This document shows positions 54,601 to 63,323 of a stretch of DNA of 64,000 nt, piece after piece. The notes below the pieces were generated by a model, which did no database searches, was not told the DNA's origin, and saw only the letters and a program-made list of their open reading frames with translations. Origin of the DNA: Bacteroidota bacterium (GTDB taxonomy: Bacteria; Bacteroidota; Bacteroidia; Chitinophagales; JADIYW01); assembly GCA_028288625.1 (NCBI GenBank), contig JAQBNI010000148.1:1-64000 (forward strand), read 5' to 3'. How positions within the stretch are numbered: position 1 is the stretch's first letter; every line of letters begins with the position of its first letter. The position numbers were made by a program, and so were the translations under genes.

Positions 54601-56193
54601 ATTTATTTAAGCAATTTAAAAAAGGATACTTCGTACCGTTTTAATTTTGAAACTGATATTCTTCCTATTCAATCAATGGTTAAGTATTTTTCAAAAACCA
54701 TTCAAAAGACAACCATCAATATTGTAAGCAACGGCGCTCACATTGTAAATAAACAGACGAAGACGGTGAATTTAAACAGCTCATTATTATCCGGCTTTAT
54801 CCGTACCATCGAAAATGAATACGCAGATATATCTTTCCGGCATATTGATATCTCCGCAGAGATCAGTGAATCTGAAATTCAACAAGCCGCAAGTCTTGCC
54901 TTCATAGAGAATGAATATAAAGAAATAGCTGTCAGGCAAAACAGGATATGGTCTGATGAGATCATCCCATTAAAGAGCAGGGAACATCAGCACAAAAAAA
55001 CTATCGATCCGGATGCAACATATATTGTAACAGGGGGGAACAACGGTCTGGGTCTGGAAACGGTGAAATGGCTACTGGAACGAAACGCCAAAAATATTGC
55101 TGTAATAAGCAGGAACGGATTGAAGAATGAATTTTCGGATCACCAGTACATCAAAGAATATAAATGCGACGTTGCTGATTACGAAGCCTTAAAAGAAAAT
55201 ATCGCCCGGTTAAAAATTGAAATGCCTCTTGTGAAAGGTATCATACATGCCGCTGGAGTGGTAGATGACGGAACTTTCGAGAACCTGACTAAGGAAAAAT
55301 TTGAACACACCTTATATGCGAAATCACAGGGAGGCTGGAACCTGCACCAGATATTTATAAATGATCCTCTTGATCTTTTTGTCGGATATTCTTCGGTAGG
55401 ATGTTTCTTAGGTGCGCCGGGACAAAGCAATTATGCGGCAGCCTGTACTTTTTTAGATAGCCTTTGCCAATTTAGAAGAAACAATGGAATGGCGGGAACA
55501 ACTATCAATTGGGGTACCATTGCAGAAATAGGTTTGGCGGCGCAGCAGGCAAACCGCGGTAGTCGCCTGGTCGGACATGGGTTAAAGCCAATCTATCCAG
55601 GAGAGCTGTTTCAATTTTTTGATCTGCTGATCTTATCGGAAGCCGCACAGGAAATAGTAATGAATATGGATTTTGATAAATGGGCGGAATACAATCCTAA
55701 ATTCAAAAACAATTATTTTTATTCAAAAGTATTAACCCATAAAACCCGCCAGCCAGAGCAAGGCAGTCAAAAAATTACTTCCTTTGTTAATATGCAATCC
55801 CTGCTAAAGCATGTTAAGCTGGAGATAAAACAGCATATTTCTTCTACCACAAAACTTTCGGTAAATAAAATTAAAGAGGATGATACTTTTAAGAGTATCG
55901 GGGTAGATTCCCTGCTCGCCCTGCAGATCAAAAATAAGCTGCAGACGTCATTCGACTTACCAATGAATGTATCCGTTATCTGGGCACACCCGACAGTAAA
56001 TAAGTTAGCTGATTTTATTGCCACTCAACTAAAAGAAGAAAATAAGATCACTATTTATTCAGGAGAAAATGAGGAGAGTACCATGGCTTCGAATGCTGCA
56101 AAAGGGGTAATAAAGCCAGGCACATTGGAAGAAGAGATAAAGAAGTTAAGTTTGGATGAGTTGTTAAAGCAGTTAAGTGATGAAGTAAATTAA
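51646..56193 (+). CDS. Type I polyketide synthase module KS-AT-KR-ACP (PKS1)
   Basis: A 1515-residue modular PKS. An N-terminal coiled coil (residues 1-33) precedes the KS (about 37-455), which has its active Cys in DTGCSSS (near 201), His in EAHGTGT and SVKSNIGHTEG. The AT (about 555-850) has FPGQGAQW, nucleophile in GHSLGE (near 646) and a VASHS motif at the substrate-specificity position, so malonyl versus methylmalonyl is unclear. The KR (about 905-1330) has GGNNGLG and a catalytic Ser/Tyr pair in YSSVGCFLGAPGQSNY. The ACP (about 1390-1465) has the pantetheine Ser in GVDSL. A C-terminal helix (EEEIKKLSLDELLKQLSDEV) is docking-like. No DH or ER is present, so it yields a beta-hydroxyacyl unit. 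Confidence 0.94.
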   Translation: MEDVNLYKDRLIETQNLLAAVQDQLEKERLEKFEPIAVVGMAFRFPGKVNNASDFWNLLVNGIDGIEDIPTSRWDNNALYDSGKINHRQGGFVDNIDLFDPSFFDITPIELENTDPEQRLLLETTFEAFENAGIDITALTDTNTSVYIGISNEDYQNKNFRTADMNLINMYSFVGNSIAAASGRISYMFGFQGPSMTIDTGCSSSLVSAHLGVQALRNRETDLAVVGAANLLITPEYSITYSQSGGLSPDARSKAFDNSANGYVRSDGICTLLLKRLSDAQRNNDNILALIKGTAVNQDGRSEHFSVPNNKAQAKAIKAALANANISPGKISYLEAHGTGTRVGDPLELRGILEVYNDIKSREDPLLIGSVKSNIGHTEGVAGIAGLAKIILALKHNTIPANLHFNTPNTLVDWETAPVKVVNINTEWKGEDRHAGINSFGITGTNAHIIVSDPPSAKKMQDQPLLRKDIYVLPLSARSEQALIDLSKKYADFLTAGNYNTEDICAMAALRRTHHEFREVFIADSKAGMIETLNDFSAGATVENKKIFDNKDEIKTVFIFPGQGAQWIQMGKALMENELVYRTSLEEINVVYKNYIDWDLLEEINKPEGESRLNEIDVVQPVLIAIEIALASLWMSKGVFPDIVVGHSLGEVAAAYVAGNISLHEAAQIIITRSKLMKQLSGKGEMGVTDLTVEEANEILKGYEGKLSVAVMNSTNSTVLSGDAHALDEVFSALEAQGRFNRKVKVDVASHSPQMDGIREDLKNALHNIQPQNSTIQFYSTAENRVKNGEALNADYWAGNLRNPVQFGNVIQSISNDHNAVYIEMSPHPVLVHAINENITGKETKALALSSYAREKNELQEFFLNYVSLYKANFPFDWKNIYQDIREFIELPNYAWQKERFWFDEKPDYSSLGETPAAKNIEKYFYEIEWNEVQPSPETTSKNVLVVKDEYGYSANIESILSEKGHNVGVVNNTDSLDGIKADTVIYLSNLKKDTSYRFNFETDILPIQSMVKYFSKTIQKTTINIVSNGAHIVNKQTKTVNLNSSLLSGFIRTIENEYADISFRHIDISAEISESEIQQAASLAFIENEYKEIAVRQNRIWSDEIIPLKSREHQHKKTIDPDATYIVTGGNNGLGLETVKWLLERNAKNIAVISRNGLKNEFSDHQYIKEYKCDVADYEALKENIARLKIEMPLVKGIIHAAGVVDDGTFENLTKEKFEHTLYAKSQGGWNLHQIFINDPLDLFVGYSSVGCFLGAPGQSNYAAACTFLDSLCQFRRNNGMAGTTINWGTIAEIGLAAQQANRGSRLVGHGLKPIYPGELFQFFDLLILSEAAQEIVMNMDFDKWAEYNPKFKNNYFYSKVLTHKTRQPEQGSQKITSFVNMQSLLKHVKLEIKQHISSTTKLSVNKIKEDDTFKSIGVDSLLALQIKNKLQTSFDLPMNVSVIWAHPTVNKLADFIATQLKEENKITIYSGENEESTMASNAAKGVIKPGTLEEEIKKLSLDELLKQLSDEVN

Positions 56194-56217
56194 TTATCAT
56201 TTCTTAGGATAAGAAAA

Positions 56218-59200
56218 ATGACAAACGAGCAAATGCAGGAGATTTTACAAAAATCTCTTATAAAAATAAAAAGCTTAGAACAGGAATTAGAGCAAGCTAA
56301 GGCGGGCGCTTCTGTTGCGCAAGCCCATGTGCCGAAGAAGGATCCCGTGGTAGTGATCGGTACCGGCGTGCGCCTGGCTAACAATATCAACAGTACTTCC
56401 AAATTATGGAAATTGATCGGGGATAAAAAAAGCGCCATAGGCAGAATTCCCAAAGACCGATTCGATGTTGACCTGATATATGATGCAGACGCCAATAAAG
56501 CAGGCAAGACGAATTCCATGTACGGCGCATTTTTAGAAAATGACATACGTGCTTTCGATGCAGAATTTTTCAGTATTTCTCCCAGGGAAGCAAAATCCAT
56601 AGATCCTTCCCAGCGGATGATACTGGAAGTGGTGTATGAAGCATTTGAGCGTGCAGGTATCGCAACAGATAAACTGAAGGCGAGTAATACCGGTGTATAT
56701 ATTGCACTTGGAAACTGCGATTACATTTCCGCGCGCTTCCGGAGCGGCAACCTGGAAACAGTAGATCTTTATGATACCACCGGTATATTTTTCGGAACGG
56801 CAGGCGGAAGGGTTTCTTTTCTCTACGATTTCCAGGGAACAAGCTACAATGTAGACGCTGCGTGTGCGTCTACGATCTTAGCGGTCCATCTGGCAAAGGA
56901 AGACTTGCAAAAAAAGGTGATCGATCTGGCAGTTGTTTCATCGGCTAATTTATTGCTGACCCCGGAAGCATATGTAGGCTTAAGCAAATTAGGTTCATTA
57001 TCATCTACGGATCAATGTAAGGCTTTTTCAGATGATGCGGATGGATATGTAAGAGGAGAAGGCTGCGGTGTGGTGCTCCTGAAAAGGCTGAGCGATGCAG
57101 AAAGAGATAATGATAATATTGAGTTGCATATCATAGGCTCTTCCGTAAAGCATAATGGCAGTAGCAATGGCTTTACCGCCCCTAACCCGGAAGTGATCTC
57201 GAATACTATAAAAGATGCGATCAAAGAAGCCAATATCGACGTGAACGATGTTGATTTTGTAGAAGCACATGGCATAGGTAACCGGTTTACAGATGCGGTG
57301 GAAGTGCAATCTATTCACGAAGGTTACAAAGGAAGAAACAAGCCTGTTTATGTAGGTTCGGTAAAAGCGAATATCGGTCACCTGGAAGCAGGTACAGGCA
57401 TGCCGATGTTGTTTAAAGTGATAGAAGCGATCAAACACAAAACGATCCCGCCGCAAATAAATATCAATGGACTCAACAGCGATGTAGAATGGGATAAGAT
57501 TAATTCCAGGATTGCTACTGAAGCATTGGATTGGACACGCGACGACGGCAAACCGTTACGCGCCGCAATCAATCTCTCCGGCTACAGCGGAACCAATGTG
57601 CATATGATCTTTGAAGCACCAAAGCCAAAGAAAGCTTCGGATGAAATAAAAGGACCGTACCATTTTGTGATCAGCGCTAAAAATGCTGCCAGCTTAAAAC
57701 TGTTAGCGCAGAAATATATAGATGAAATGGAAGAATTCGGTAACTGTACTTTAACGGAAATGTGCTATACCTTGCAAAAAGGAAGAAATCATTTCGATCA
57801 TTCGCTATCCATTATTGCTCACCATAAGCAGGATATTACAGAGGGATTAACGGCATTTTTACAGGAGGAGAAGACAGGTAAATATGTGCTCTCTGATCCG
57901 GAATTATATCGCAACACGGAAGTTGCATTTTTATTTACAGGTCAGGGTGCGCAATATTTCGGTATGTGCAGGGGATATTATGAGAATTTTGAAATATTCA
58001 AAGCTATCGTTGATGAATGCGAAACGATGCTGAAACCTTATCTAGAATATTCCATCAAAGATATTTTATGGAATGAGACCATCGATAAGAATCTCATCCA
58101 TCAGACAAAATACACACAGCCTGCTTTATTTGTGGTAGAGTATGCCTTATCTAAATTATGGATGCAATTTGGTGTACGTCCATCGGTATTGATCGGGCAT
58201 AGCATTGGAGAAATTGTAGCGCTTACGGTGGCGAAAGCTATTTCCCTGCCTGATGCATTAAAACTGGTCATTGCCCGTGCTGCCTTAATGAATTCATTAC
58301 CGCAAAATGAAGGAAGCATGGCTTCGGTTTTTTGTAATGAAGAAGCGTTAAAGCCATTTTTACAGGATGCCAATGTAGATCTTGCCTCAATAAATTCTCT
58401 TAAGAATTGCACGGTTTCAGGAAGGAAAGAAGACATCGCAAATTTTGTTGAAAAGCTGAAAGAGCACAACATCAGGGCAGTGGCATTAAATGTCTCTCAT
58501 GCTTTCCACTCCAGGTTAATGGAACCCATACTGAATAAATTTATTGCTTTTGCAGGACAAACAACATTCAGGCAGCCTGAAATACCGGTGATCTCTAATT
58601 TAACCGGGAAGGAAATTACAAAGGAAGAACTGAGTGCGGATTATTTTGCAAGACACATTCGCAACGCAGTCCAGTTCTCGGATGGCATAGAATATTTGCA
58701 AAAGGGACTTAATGTGGAGGTATACCTGGAAGTGGGTCCCAATCCGGTGCTGATCAGTTTAGCAAAGCAGACTAATACTAATGCCAATACACTGTGGCTG
58801 GCATCGGCTCGAAAAGATATAGAGGATGCGACTTATTTTCATGAAACTTTACGGCAGCTTTACTGTGCAGGCATTGCAATACACTGGGATCAGCTCTATA
58901 TAGGTAAGAAAATAAATCGCGTGCAATTACCTACCTATGCCTGGAACTGGAAGGTGCATTGGGAAGATCCTGTTTTTGGCAATCAGTTCACAGTTCACAG
59001 TTCACAGTTCACAAAAGAGAAAAAACAAAAGAGCCGTGAACCGTCAACCGTGAACGGTGAACCAAACAAAAAAGCTACTCGCGACACACTGCTTGCGTAT
59101 TTGCAATTAGAAGCGGCGAAAGTACTCGGTTTGGAAGCGGGGCAAAAAGTGGATATCCATAAGCCATACCGCGAGCAGGGATTTGACAGCATGATGAGCG

Positions 59201-59487
59201 GAGAGTTCTTAGGCTTAATGGAAAAGCATATTGGCGCTGAATTAAAGATGGATATTATTTACCAATACAATACGCCAAAAGACTTACACCAATACCTGAT
59301 CGATACGTATTTTGGCGGCGGCAGCATCGATACTTCACAAGCCATTACCATTGCGGATATTATGTTCAACCAGGAAATGGAGGCAGTCCATACCGGCGAT
59401 TGGCATGAAATAAAACCCCATGATAATGTATTGATGAAATGGTTTAAGAAATTTGATAAGCATATTCCGACAATTAAAAACCAGTAA
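56218..59487 (+). CDS. Type I polyketide synthase module KS-AT-ACP (PKS2)
   Basis: A 1089-residue PKS beginning with a coiled-coil docking helix (residues 5-30). The KS (about 40-475) has active Cys in DAACAST (near 217), His in EAHGIGN instead of the usual HGTGT, VKANIGHLEAG, and GYSGTNVH in place of GFGGTNAH: a divergent KS. The AT (about 575-870) has GQGAQYF, GHSIGE (near 661) and HAFH (near 760), the malonyl-CoA-type motif. The ACP (about 955-1030) has Ser in GFDSMMS. A 50-residue tail follows. There is no reductive domain and no thioesterase domain. The AT-ACP linker (about 922-949) is encoded by an in-frame heptamer repeat element. It starts 24 nt after PKS1. Confidence 0.93.
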   Translation: MTNEQMQEILQKSLIKIKSLEQELEQAKAGASVAQAHVPKKDPVVVIGTGVRLANNINSTSKLWKLIGDKKSAIGRIPKDRFDVDLIYDADANKAGKTNSMYGAFLENDIRAFDAEFFSISPREAKSIDPSQRMILEVVYEAFERAGIATDKLKASNTGVYIALGNCDYISARFRSGNLETVDLYDTTGIFFGTAGGRVSFLYDFQGTSYNVDAACASTILAVHLAKEDLQKKVIDLAVVSSANLLLTPEAYVGLSKLGSLSSTDQCKAFSDDADGYVRGEGCGVVLLKRLSDAERDNDNIELHIIGSSVKHNGSSNGFTAPNPEVISNTIKDAIKEANIDVNDVDFVEAHGIGNRFTDAVEVQSIHEGYKGRNKPVYVGSVKANIGHLEAGTGMPMLFKVIEAIKHKTIPPQININGLNSDVEWDKINSRIATEALDWTRDDGKPLRAAINLSGYSGTNVHMIFEAPKPKKASDEIKGPYHFVISAKNAASLKLLAQKYIDEMEEFGNCTLTEMCYTLQKGRNHFDHSLSIIAHHKQDITEGLTAFLQEEKTGKYVLSDPELYRNTEVAFLFTGQGAQYFGMCRGYYENFEIFKAIVDECETMLKPYLEYSIKDILWNETIDKNLIHQTKYTQPALFVVEYALSKLWMQFGVRPSVLIGHSIGEIVALTVAKAISLPDALKLVIARAALMNSLPQNEGSMASVFCNEEALKPFLQDANVDLASINSLKNCTVSGRKEDIANFVEKLKEHNIRAVALNVSHAFHSRLMEPILNKFIAFAGQTTFRQPEIPVISNLTGKEITKEELSADYFARHIRNAVQFSDGIEYLQKGLNVEVYLEVGPNPVLISLAKQTNTNANTLWLASARKDIEDATYFHETLRQLYCAGIAIHWDQLYIGKKINRVQLPTYAWNWKVHWEDPVFGNQFTVHSSQFTKEKKQKSREPSTVNGEPNKKATRDTLLAYLQLEAAKVLGLEAGQKVDIHKPYREQGFDSMMSGEFLGLMEKHIGAELKMDIIYQYNTPKDLHQYLIDTYFGGGSIDTSQAITIADIMFNQEMEAVHTGDWHEIKPHDNVLMKWFKKFDKHIPTIKNQ
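58984..59063. repeat. In-frame heptamer repeat element inside PKS2
   Basis: Four copies of CAGTTCA (58984-59011) face four imperfect copies of CCGTGAA (59034-59061) across an A-rich spacer. Both arms are the same GTGAACN heptad in opposite orientation. It encodes part of the AT-ACP linker without stopping the frame. Confidence 0.92.
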
Positions 59488-59502
59488 GGACTTACACCTA
59501 TT

Positions 59503-60207
59503 ATGAAAGCAATTCTACTACATCATGCCGGCGGAGATAAATATGCGTTTAATAATTTGAAAAAAAATTTAGCCGCAGATTTTGAATGCTTACCGATAGA
59601 ATTGCCGGGAAGGGGAAACAGGTATAATGAACTGTTGATAAAGGATTTCGGTAACGCACTGAACGATTACTTTTACCGGCTGAAAAACGAACTGCAACAG
59701 GATTATTTTTTTGTCGGCGTCAGCATGGGTGCCGTCTTTGCATATGAATTAACGCATTTATTTTTGCAGCAGGCACTACCACTGCCGCACTATTTGTTCC
59801 TTGCATCCAGGAGAAGTGAAGAAGATTACGAAGACCCTCAGGTATATTCATATAGCTCCCCGGATAAGTTGTGGAAGCATGTGCTTTCGTTTGATCAAAA
59901 CTCGGAAAAGATAGCAGAGCATCCTGAATTGAGCCTGTTATTTGAGCCTATCCTGCGGGCAGACTTTGCCATCATAGAAGATTACAACAAAATATATGAA
60001 CCTAAAAAAACATTACCGGTTCCTGCATCTGTTATGTACGGCAAGAATGATTTTTTAAAGAATGACAGGAAAACAGCAGGCAACTGGCAGCGGCATTTTG
60101 TTCCTGAAATAGATGTAAAGAAGTTTGACGGAGGTCACTTTTTTTTGTATGAGAATTCAGATGCCGCTAACTATATCAAACAAACCATGAAAGTTGGAAA
60201 ACGATAA
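59503..60207 (+). CDS. Type II thioesterase
   Basis: A 234-residue alpha/beta-hydrolase of the surfactin TE-II family. It has the N-terminal LLHHAGGDKYAFNNL, an ELPGRGNR segment, the nucleophile in GVSMGAVFAYEL (Ser near residue 75) and the catalytic His in KKFDGGHFFLYE. Such enzymes clear misprimed acyl groups from carrier proteins or release products. As PKS2 has no thioesterase domain, this protein may also release the chain. It starts 15 nt after PKS2 and overlaps the PPTase gene by 14 nt. Confidence 0.92.
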   Translation: MKAILLHHAGGDKYAFNNLKKNLAADFECLPIELPGRGNRYNELLIKDFGNALNDYFYRLKNELQQDYFFVGVSMGAVFAYELTHLFLQQALPLPHYLFLASRRSEEDYEDPQVYSYSSPDKLWKHVLSFDQNSEKIAEHPELSLLFEPILRADFAIIEDYNKIYEPKKTLPVPASVMYGKNDFLKNDRKTAGNWQRHFVPEIDVKKFDGGHFFLYENSDAANYIKQTMKVGKR

Positions 60208-60901
60208 GGTCTATATTTTCTGCACTAGGCACAAGGAAAAACTGGAAGAAGCTGTTTTTCAAAAATTTCTGTCAATGCTTCCCGATGTATTTCAATCGGA
60301 AATACGATCTTATAAGTATTGGGAAAGTGCTCAGGCATCCTTACTTGGGAAAATAATATTGCTGCATGGATTAAAGGAATTGCGGTTCGCTGATTCACTG
60401 GATGATCTTCGGCAACAAGCAAAAGAGCGCCCGTTCATCAATGATAAAATAGATTTTAATATTTCACATTCAGGAGAATATGTAATAGTGGCGATTTCCG
60501 GACATGCGAGAGTTGGAATAGATATTGAAATGCATCGAGAAATTGATGTTTCATTATTCAGAAAATATTTTGATGAGGATGAATGGAAGGAGATAAAAAC
60601 TTCTTCCAATGCAGCGAAAACTTTTTTCAAACTTTGGGCAATAAAAGAAAGTGCAATAAAATGCGACGGTCGCGGCGTGGAAGTTTTATCCAAGACAAAA
60701 GTCGTCAGACCACTTCCAGCAGCAAGTCGTCAGACCCCTCAAAGTGGTCAGACGACTTCAAGAGTTATCTGCGATTCAAAAGAATTTTATTTCCGGATTT
60801 TGGATATTGAAGAAAATTATTCCTGTGCTGTTTGCAGCAACAAAGATCTGGAAGTAATACTCAGTCGGTTACCCTTAAAAAATATGGAACTTCCTTTTTA
60901 G
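60194..60901 (+). CDS. Sfp-type 4'-phosphopantetheinyl transferase
   Basis: A 235-residue enzyme that activates ACP domains by attaching phosphopantetheine. Motifs: FNISHSGEYVIVAI, the Mg-binding GIDIE (about 108-112), and WAIKESAIK (about 149-157; the WxxKEA-type motif). It starts at TTG 60194 inside the end of the thioesterase gene; the next Met is residue 28, too late for this family. Residues about 169-188 (VVRPLPAASRQTPQSGQTTS) are encoded by a palindromic repeat inserted in frame after the last catalytic motif and look like foreign, low-complexity sequence. Activity is probably retained because all catalytic motifs precede it. Confidence 0.9.
   Translation: MENDKVYIFCTRHKEKLEEAVFQKFLSMLPDVFQSEIRSYKYWESAQASLLGKIILLHGLKELRFADSLDDLRQQAKERPFINDKIDFNISHSGEYVIVAISGHARVGIDIEMHREIDVSLFRKYFDEDEWKEIKTSSNAAKTFFKLWAIKESAIKCDGRGVEVLSKTKVVRPLPAASRQTPQSGQTTSRVICDSKEFYFRILDIEENYSCAVCSNKDLEVILSRLPLKNMELPF
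60699..60758. repeat. In-frame palindromic repeat inside the PPTase gene
   Basis: A 17-bp unit AAGTCGTCAGACCACTT (60699-60715) is followed by a partial direct copy from 60724 and by an inverted copy AAGTGGTCAGACGACTT (60742-60758; one mismatch to the exact complement). The element spans 60 nt, 20 codons, preserving the frame. Confidence 0.92.
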
Positions 60902-61042
60902 GCTCCAACTTACACAATAATTTATATTCCACTTTAAGTCAATCATTTATATTTTCTCTTTAATTTATTTTTATAATAATGCATTTTAATTGTATTATAA
61001 AAACAACTATTCTTTCCACAATTTTATATTAAATGAAATGGA

Positions 61043-62245
61043 ATGGATATCACAAAGAATGCAGGTTTTGTTCAGGCGGATCTTAGTAAGCAGATCAGCT
61101 TATCACCCGCCACTAAGCAAGCGGCAGTTGTTAAGGAGAAAAATTTAGGGTTGGATGTTGTCCGCACCACTGCCATCTTAATCGTAGTGCTTGTTCACAT
61201 GAACCTGTGCCTGTACAATATTCACGTAACAGATACATTGCTGTACTTGCCGGATGGCGTAGGCGTTTTTTTTGTATTGAGCGGATATCTTATCGGCGGT
61301 ATACTGATAAATACCATACAAGTAAATGGCAGCGGGAAGAAAGAACTTTTCAAATTCTGGTGGATGCGGTGGTTCCGAACCTTGCCTAATTATTTTTTAT
61401 TTACTATGATTGTATTTTTGCTGTTTAACCATGGACATATAAAACTGGTCAATTTATTTTTTCTTCAGAATTTTTATAAAACCAGGAATGAAATATATGT
61501 TGAAACATGGAGCTTGTCTGTGGAAGAGTGGTTTTATTTGTTGTTCCCTGTTATCCTGTTTATACTTTGTGCCATTTCAAAGAATTTGAAACGGAGCATA
61601 CTCATCACGATCGGAGTATTTTGTATTGCTGGCTTTTGTACCAAATATTATTACATCACACAGTATTTAAAGATCACCTTTTACAATATGAAGCTGCACG
61701 ATCTCAAGTGGTTTGAAATAAAAACATTAGTGGTAAACCGGATGGATTGCATCAGTATCGGCGTCTTAGGTGCATACCTGAAATATTATTATCCTTCCTT
61801 CTGGAAAAAATATAAACGCATATTCGCTGTTCTTGGTATCAGCATTATTATTGTGTACACAATCATCGAGAATAAATTATTTCACAATATACCCATTACG
61901 AAAAATCCGTTTTTCTGGTCGGGGTTTTATCTTGCATACAGTATAGGCGTATTATTATTATTGCCTGCTATAGAAGACATCGTGATAAAAAATAAACTGG
62001 TAAATCATTTCTTTTCACATACCAGCAAGATCTCTTATAGTATGTACCTGATCCACTTAACACTACTGAAGATTTTAGGTCTGCTATTTTCTGCATTAAA
62101 ATTTTCTTCCGATGCACTGAGTATAATTTTTATTTTATTTGTTTATATTGTACTGTTGTACATACTGTGCAATTTCATCTATAAATATTTTGAGAAGCGG
62201 TTTATAGATTACAGGGTCAGCTTTATCGCTAAATATTTTAAATAG
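61043..62245 (+). CDS. Acyltransferase family 3 (OafA-like) membrane protein
   Basis: A 400-residue integral membrane acyltransferase with about ten transmembrane helices. Characteristic features are GLDVVRTTAILIVVLVHM near residue 35 (with the conserved R/H pattern), FVLSGYLIGGIL, WWMRWFRTLPNYFLF and ETWSLSVEEWFYLLFPV. It probably moves acyl groups onto a sugar or lipid across the inner membrane. A 141-nt AT-rich gap separates it from the PPTase gene, but strand and context suggest the same biosynthetic locus. The donor might be an acyl-CoA or the PKS-made chain; this is inference. Confidence 0.9.
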   Translation: MDITKNAGFVQADLSKQISLSPATKQAAVVKEKNLGLDVVRTTAILIVVLVHMNLCLYNIHVTDTLLYLPDGVGVFFVLSGYLIGGILINTIQVNGSGKKELFKFWWMRWFRTLPNYFLFTMIVFLLFNHGHIKLVNLFFLQNFYKTRNEIYVETWSLSVEEWFYLLFPVILFILCAISKNLKRSILITIGVFCIAGFCTKYYYITQYLKITFYNMKLHDLKWFEIKTLVVNRMDCISIGVLGAYLKYYYPSFWKKYKRIFAVLGISIIIVYTIIENKLFHNIPITKNPFFWSGFYLAYSIGVLLLLPAIEDIVIKNKLVNHFFSHTSKISYSMYLIHLTLLKILGLLFSALKFSSDALSIIFILFVYIVLLYILCNFIYKYFEKRFIDYRVSFIAKYFK

Positions 62246-62246
62246 C

Positions 62247-63323
62247 TTAGATAGAATCCGCTTTCATCAATGCGACTAATTGCTTAGCCATATCGTAGCT
62301 TTGCAATTTAGCGCCTTTGTAATTTAAATGATGGAAATTATAGCCATAATCCGCCTTGTAATATTTAGGGTATTTTCTCGGGTCAGCCAATTCAATTTTA
62401 GTTCCTTCAGGCATTGCGTTAAAGACAGGCAATAATATATCGTAGCTTATCCTTCCCTTTGGCGGTAAAATAAAAAATACCTGTATGCCTCTTTTCATGC
62501 ATTTTTTATACGCCTCCATGCACAGATTTACCATCGCTTTATTAGGCTTTTCATCGCCTTTATAATTTTCAAAACTTTGCAGCACGTCGTTTGTCAGGCT
62601 ATCGCGCCTGGCGGGGTTATTTTCATATTCATGCTTGGATTGACGTATCAGGGTATCTTCCCATTTATATTCCATGAACATGTGGTTTTCTTCGTAGTCG
62701 TATGGATAGAAACCATTTTGCAGCTTTCCTAAATAGCTTTTATCGTACTTATCCTTATTTACATAAAAATTCAGCACATCCGGCATCATGCCTATCTTGA
62801 AAAGATTTTCCATCCAACTCATGGTATAGAACCAGGAAAATTTTGTCTTCGATTTTAAGTCATCTTTTGAAGTAAGAATTACTCTTAGCGCCCGGCAGGT
62901 GGAAGTGGCATCATGCCACGAAACCCATTTGGAAGTATGTAAATTCGCAGGAAAAAAATAAGCATCGCTGCTTATGCTGAAAAAAATGTATTTTAAATTG
63001 GGGTTGTGGATCTTTAATAAACCATCCAGGTCGGTGAGTTCCTGGATCAGTCCATGTCCGTCTACAGCAATGTTGAATGAGCGCAGGTCGATGCCGTTGT
63101 GTTGGGCAATGCTATCTACAATAGTCGGGTCGATATGGCGATACTCCAGACTGCCGCCTAAATAAACTGCGTTGAATTTATCTGCATTTTTTTTGTAAAA
63201 CTCATACTTGACTGTTTGTGTGCTGTCGCCCCAGTAAAATGGCAACATCAGCTTTATAGCCAACGATAGCAGCAGTAAAGCGCCAAGCAGTATGCCGATA
63301 TATTTTATTATCTTTTTTGCCAT
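62247..63323 (-). CDS. SGNH-like protein paired with an MBOAT acyltransferase
   Basis: A 358-residue protein with one N-terminal membrane anchor (about residues 7-28) and a periplasmic domain. It has LGGSLEYRHIDP (a GxS-type block I), an SFNIAVDGHG segment and a late HHLNYKG resembling the SGNH/AlgJ-type catalytic His region. Such proteins are common partners of MBOAT O-acyltransferases in exopolysaccharide or lipid acylation. Its ATG overlaps the MBOAT stop codon (TAATG). It is convergent with the acyltransferase-3 gene, 1 nt apart. Catalytic residues are only partly recognisable, so it may bind or transfer rather than hydrolyse esters. Confidence 0.72.
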   Translation of the reverse strand: MAKKIIKYIGILLGALLLLSLAIKLMLPFYWGDSTQTVKYEFYKKNADKFNAVYLGGSLEYRHIDPTIVDSIAQHNGIDLRSFNIAVDGHGLIQELTDLDGLLKIHNPNLKYIFFSISSDAYFFPANLHTSKWVSWHDATSTCRALRVILTSKDDLKSKTKFSWFYTMSWMENLFKIGMMPDVLNFYVNKDKYDKSYLGKLQNGFYPYDYEENHMFMEYKWEDTLIRQSKHEYENNPARRDSLTNDVLQSFENYKGDEKPNKAMVNLCMEAYKKCMKRGIQVFFILPPKGRISYDILLPVFNAMPEGTKIELADPRKYPKYYKADYGYNFHHLNYKGAKLQSYDMAKQLVALMKADSI

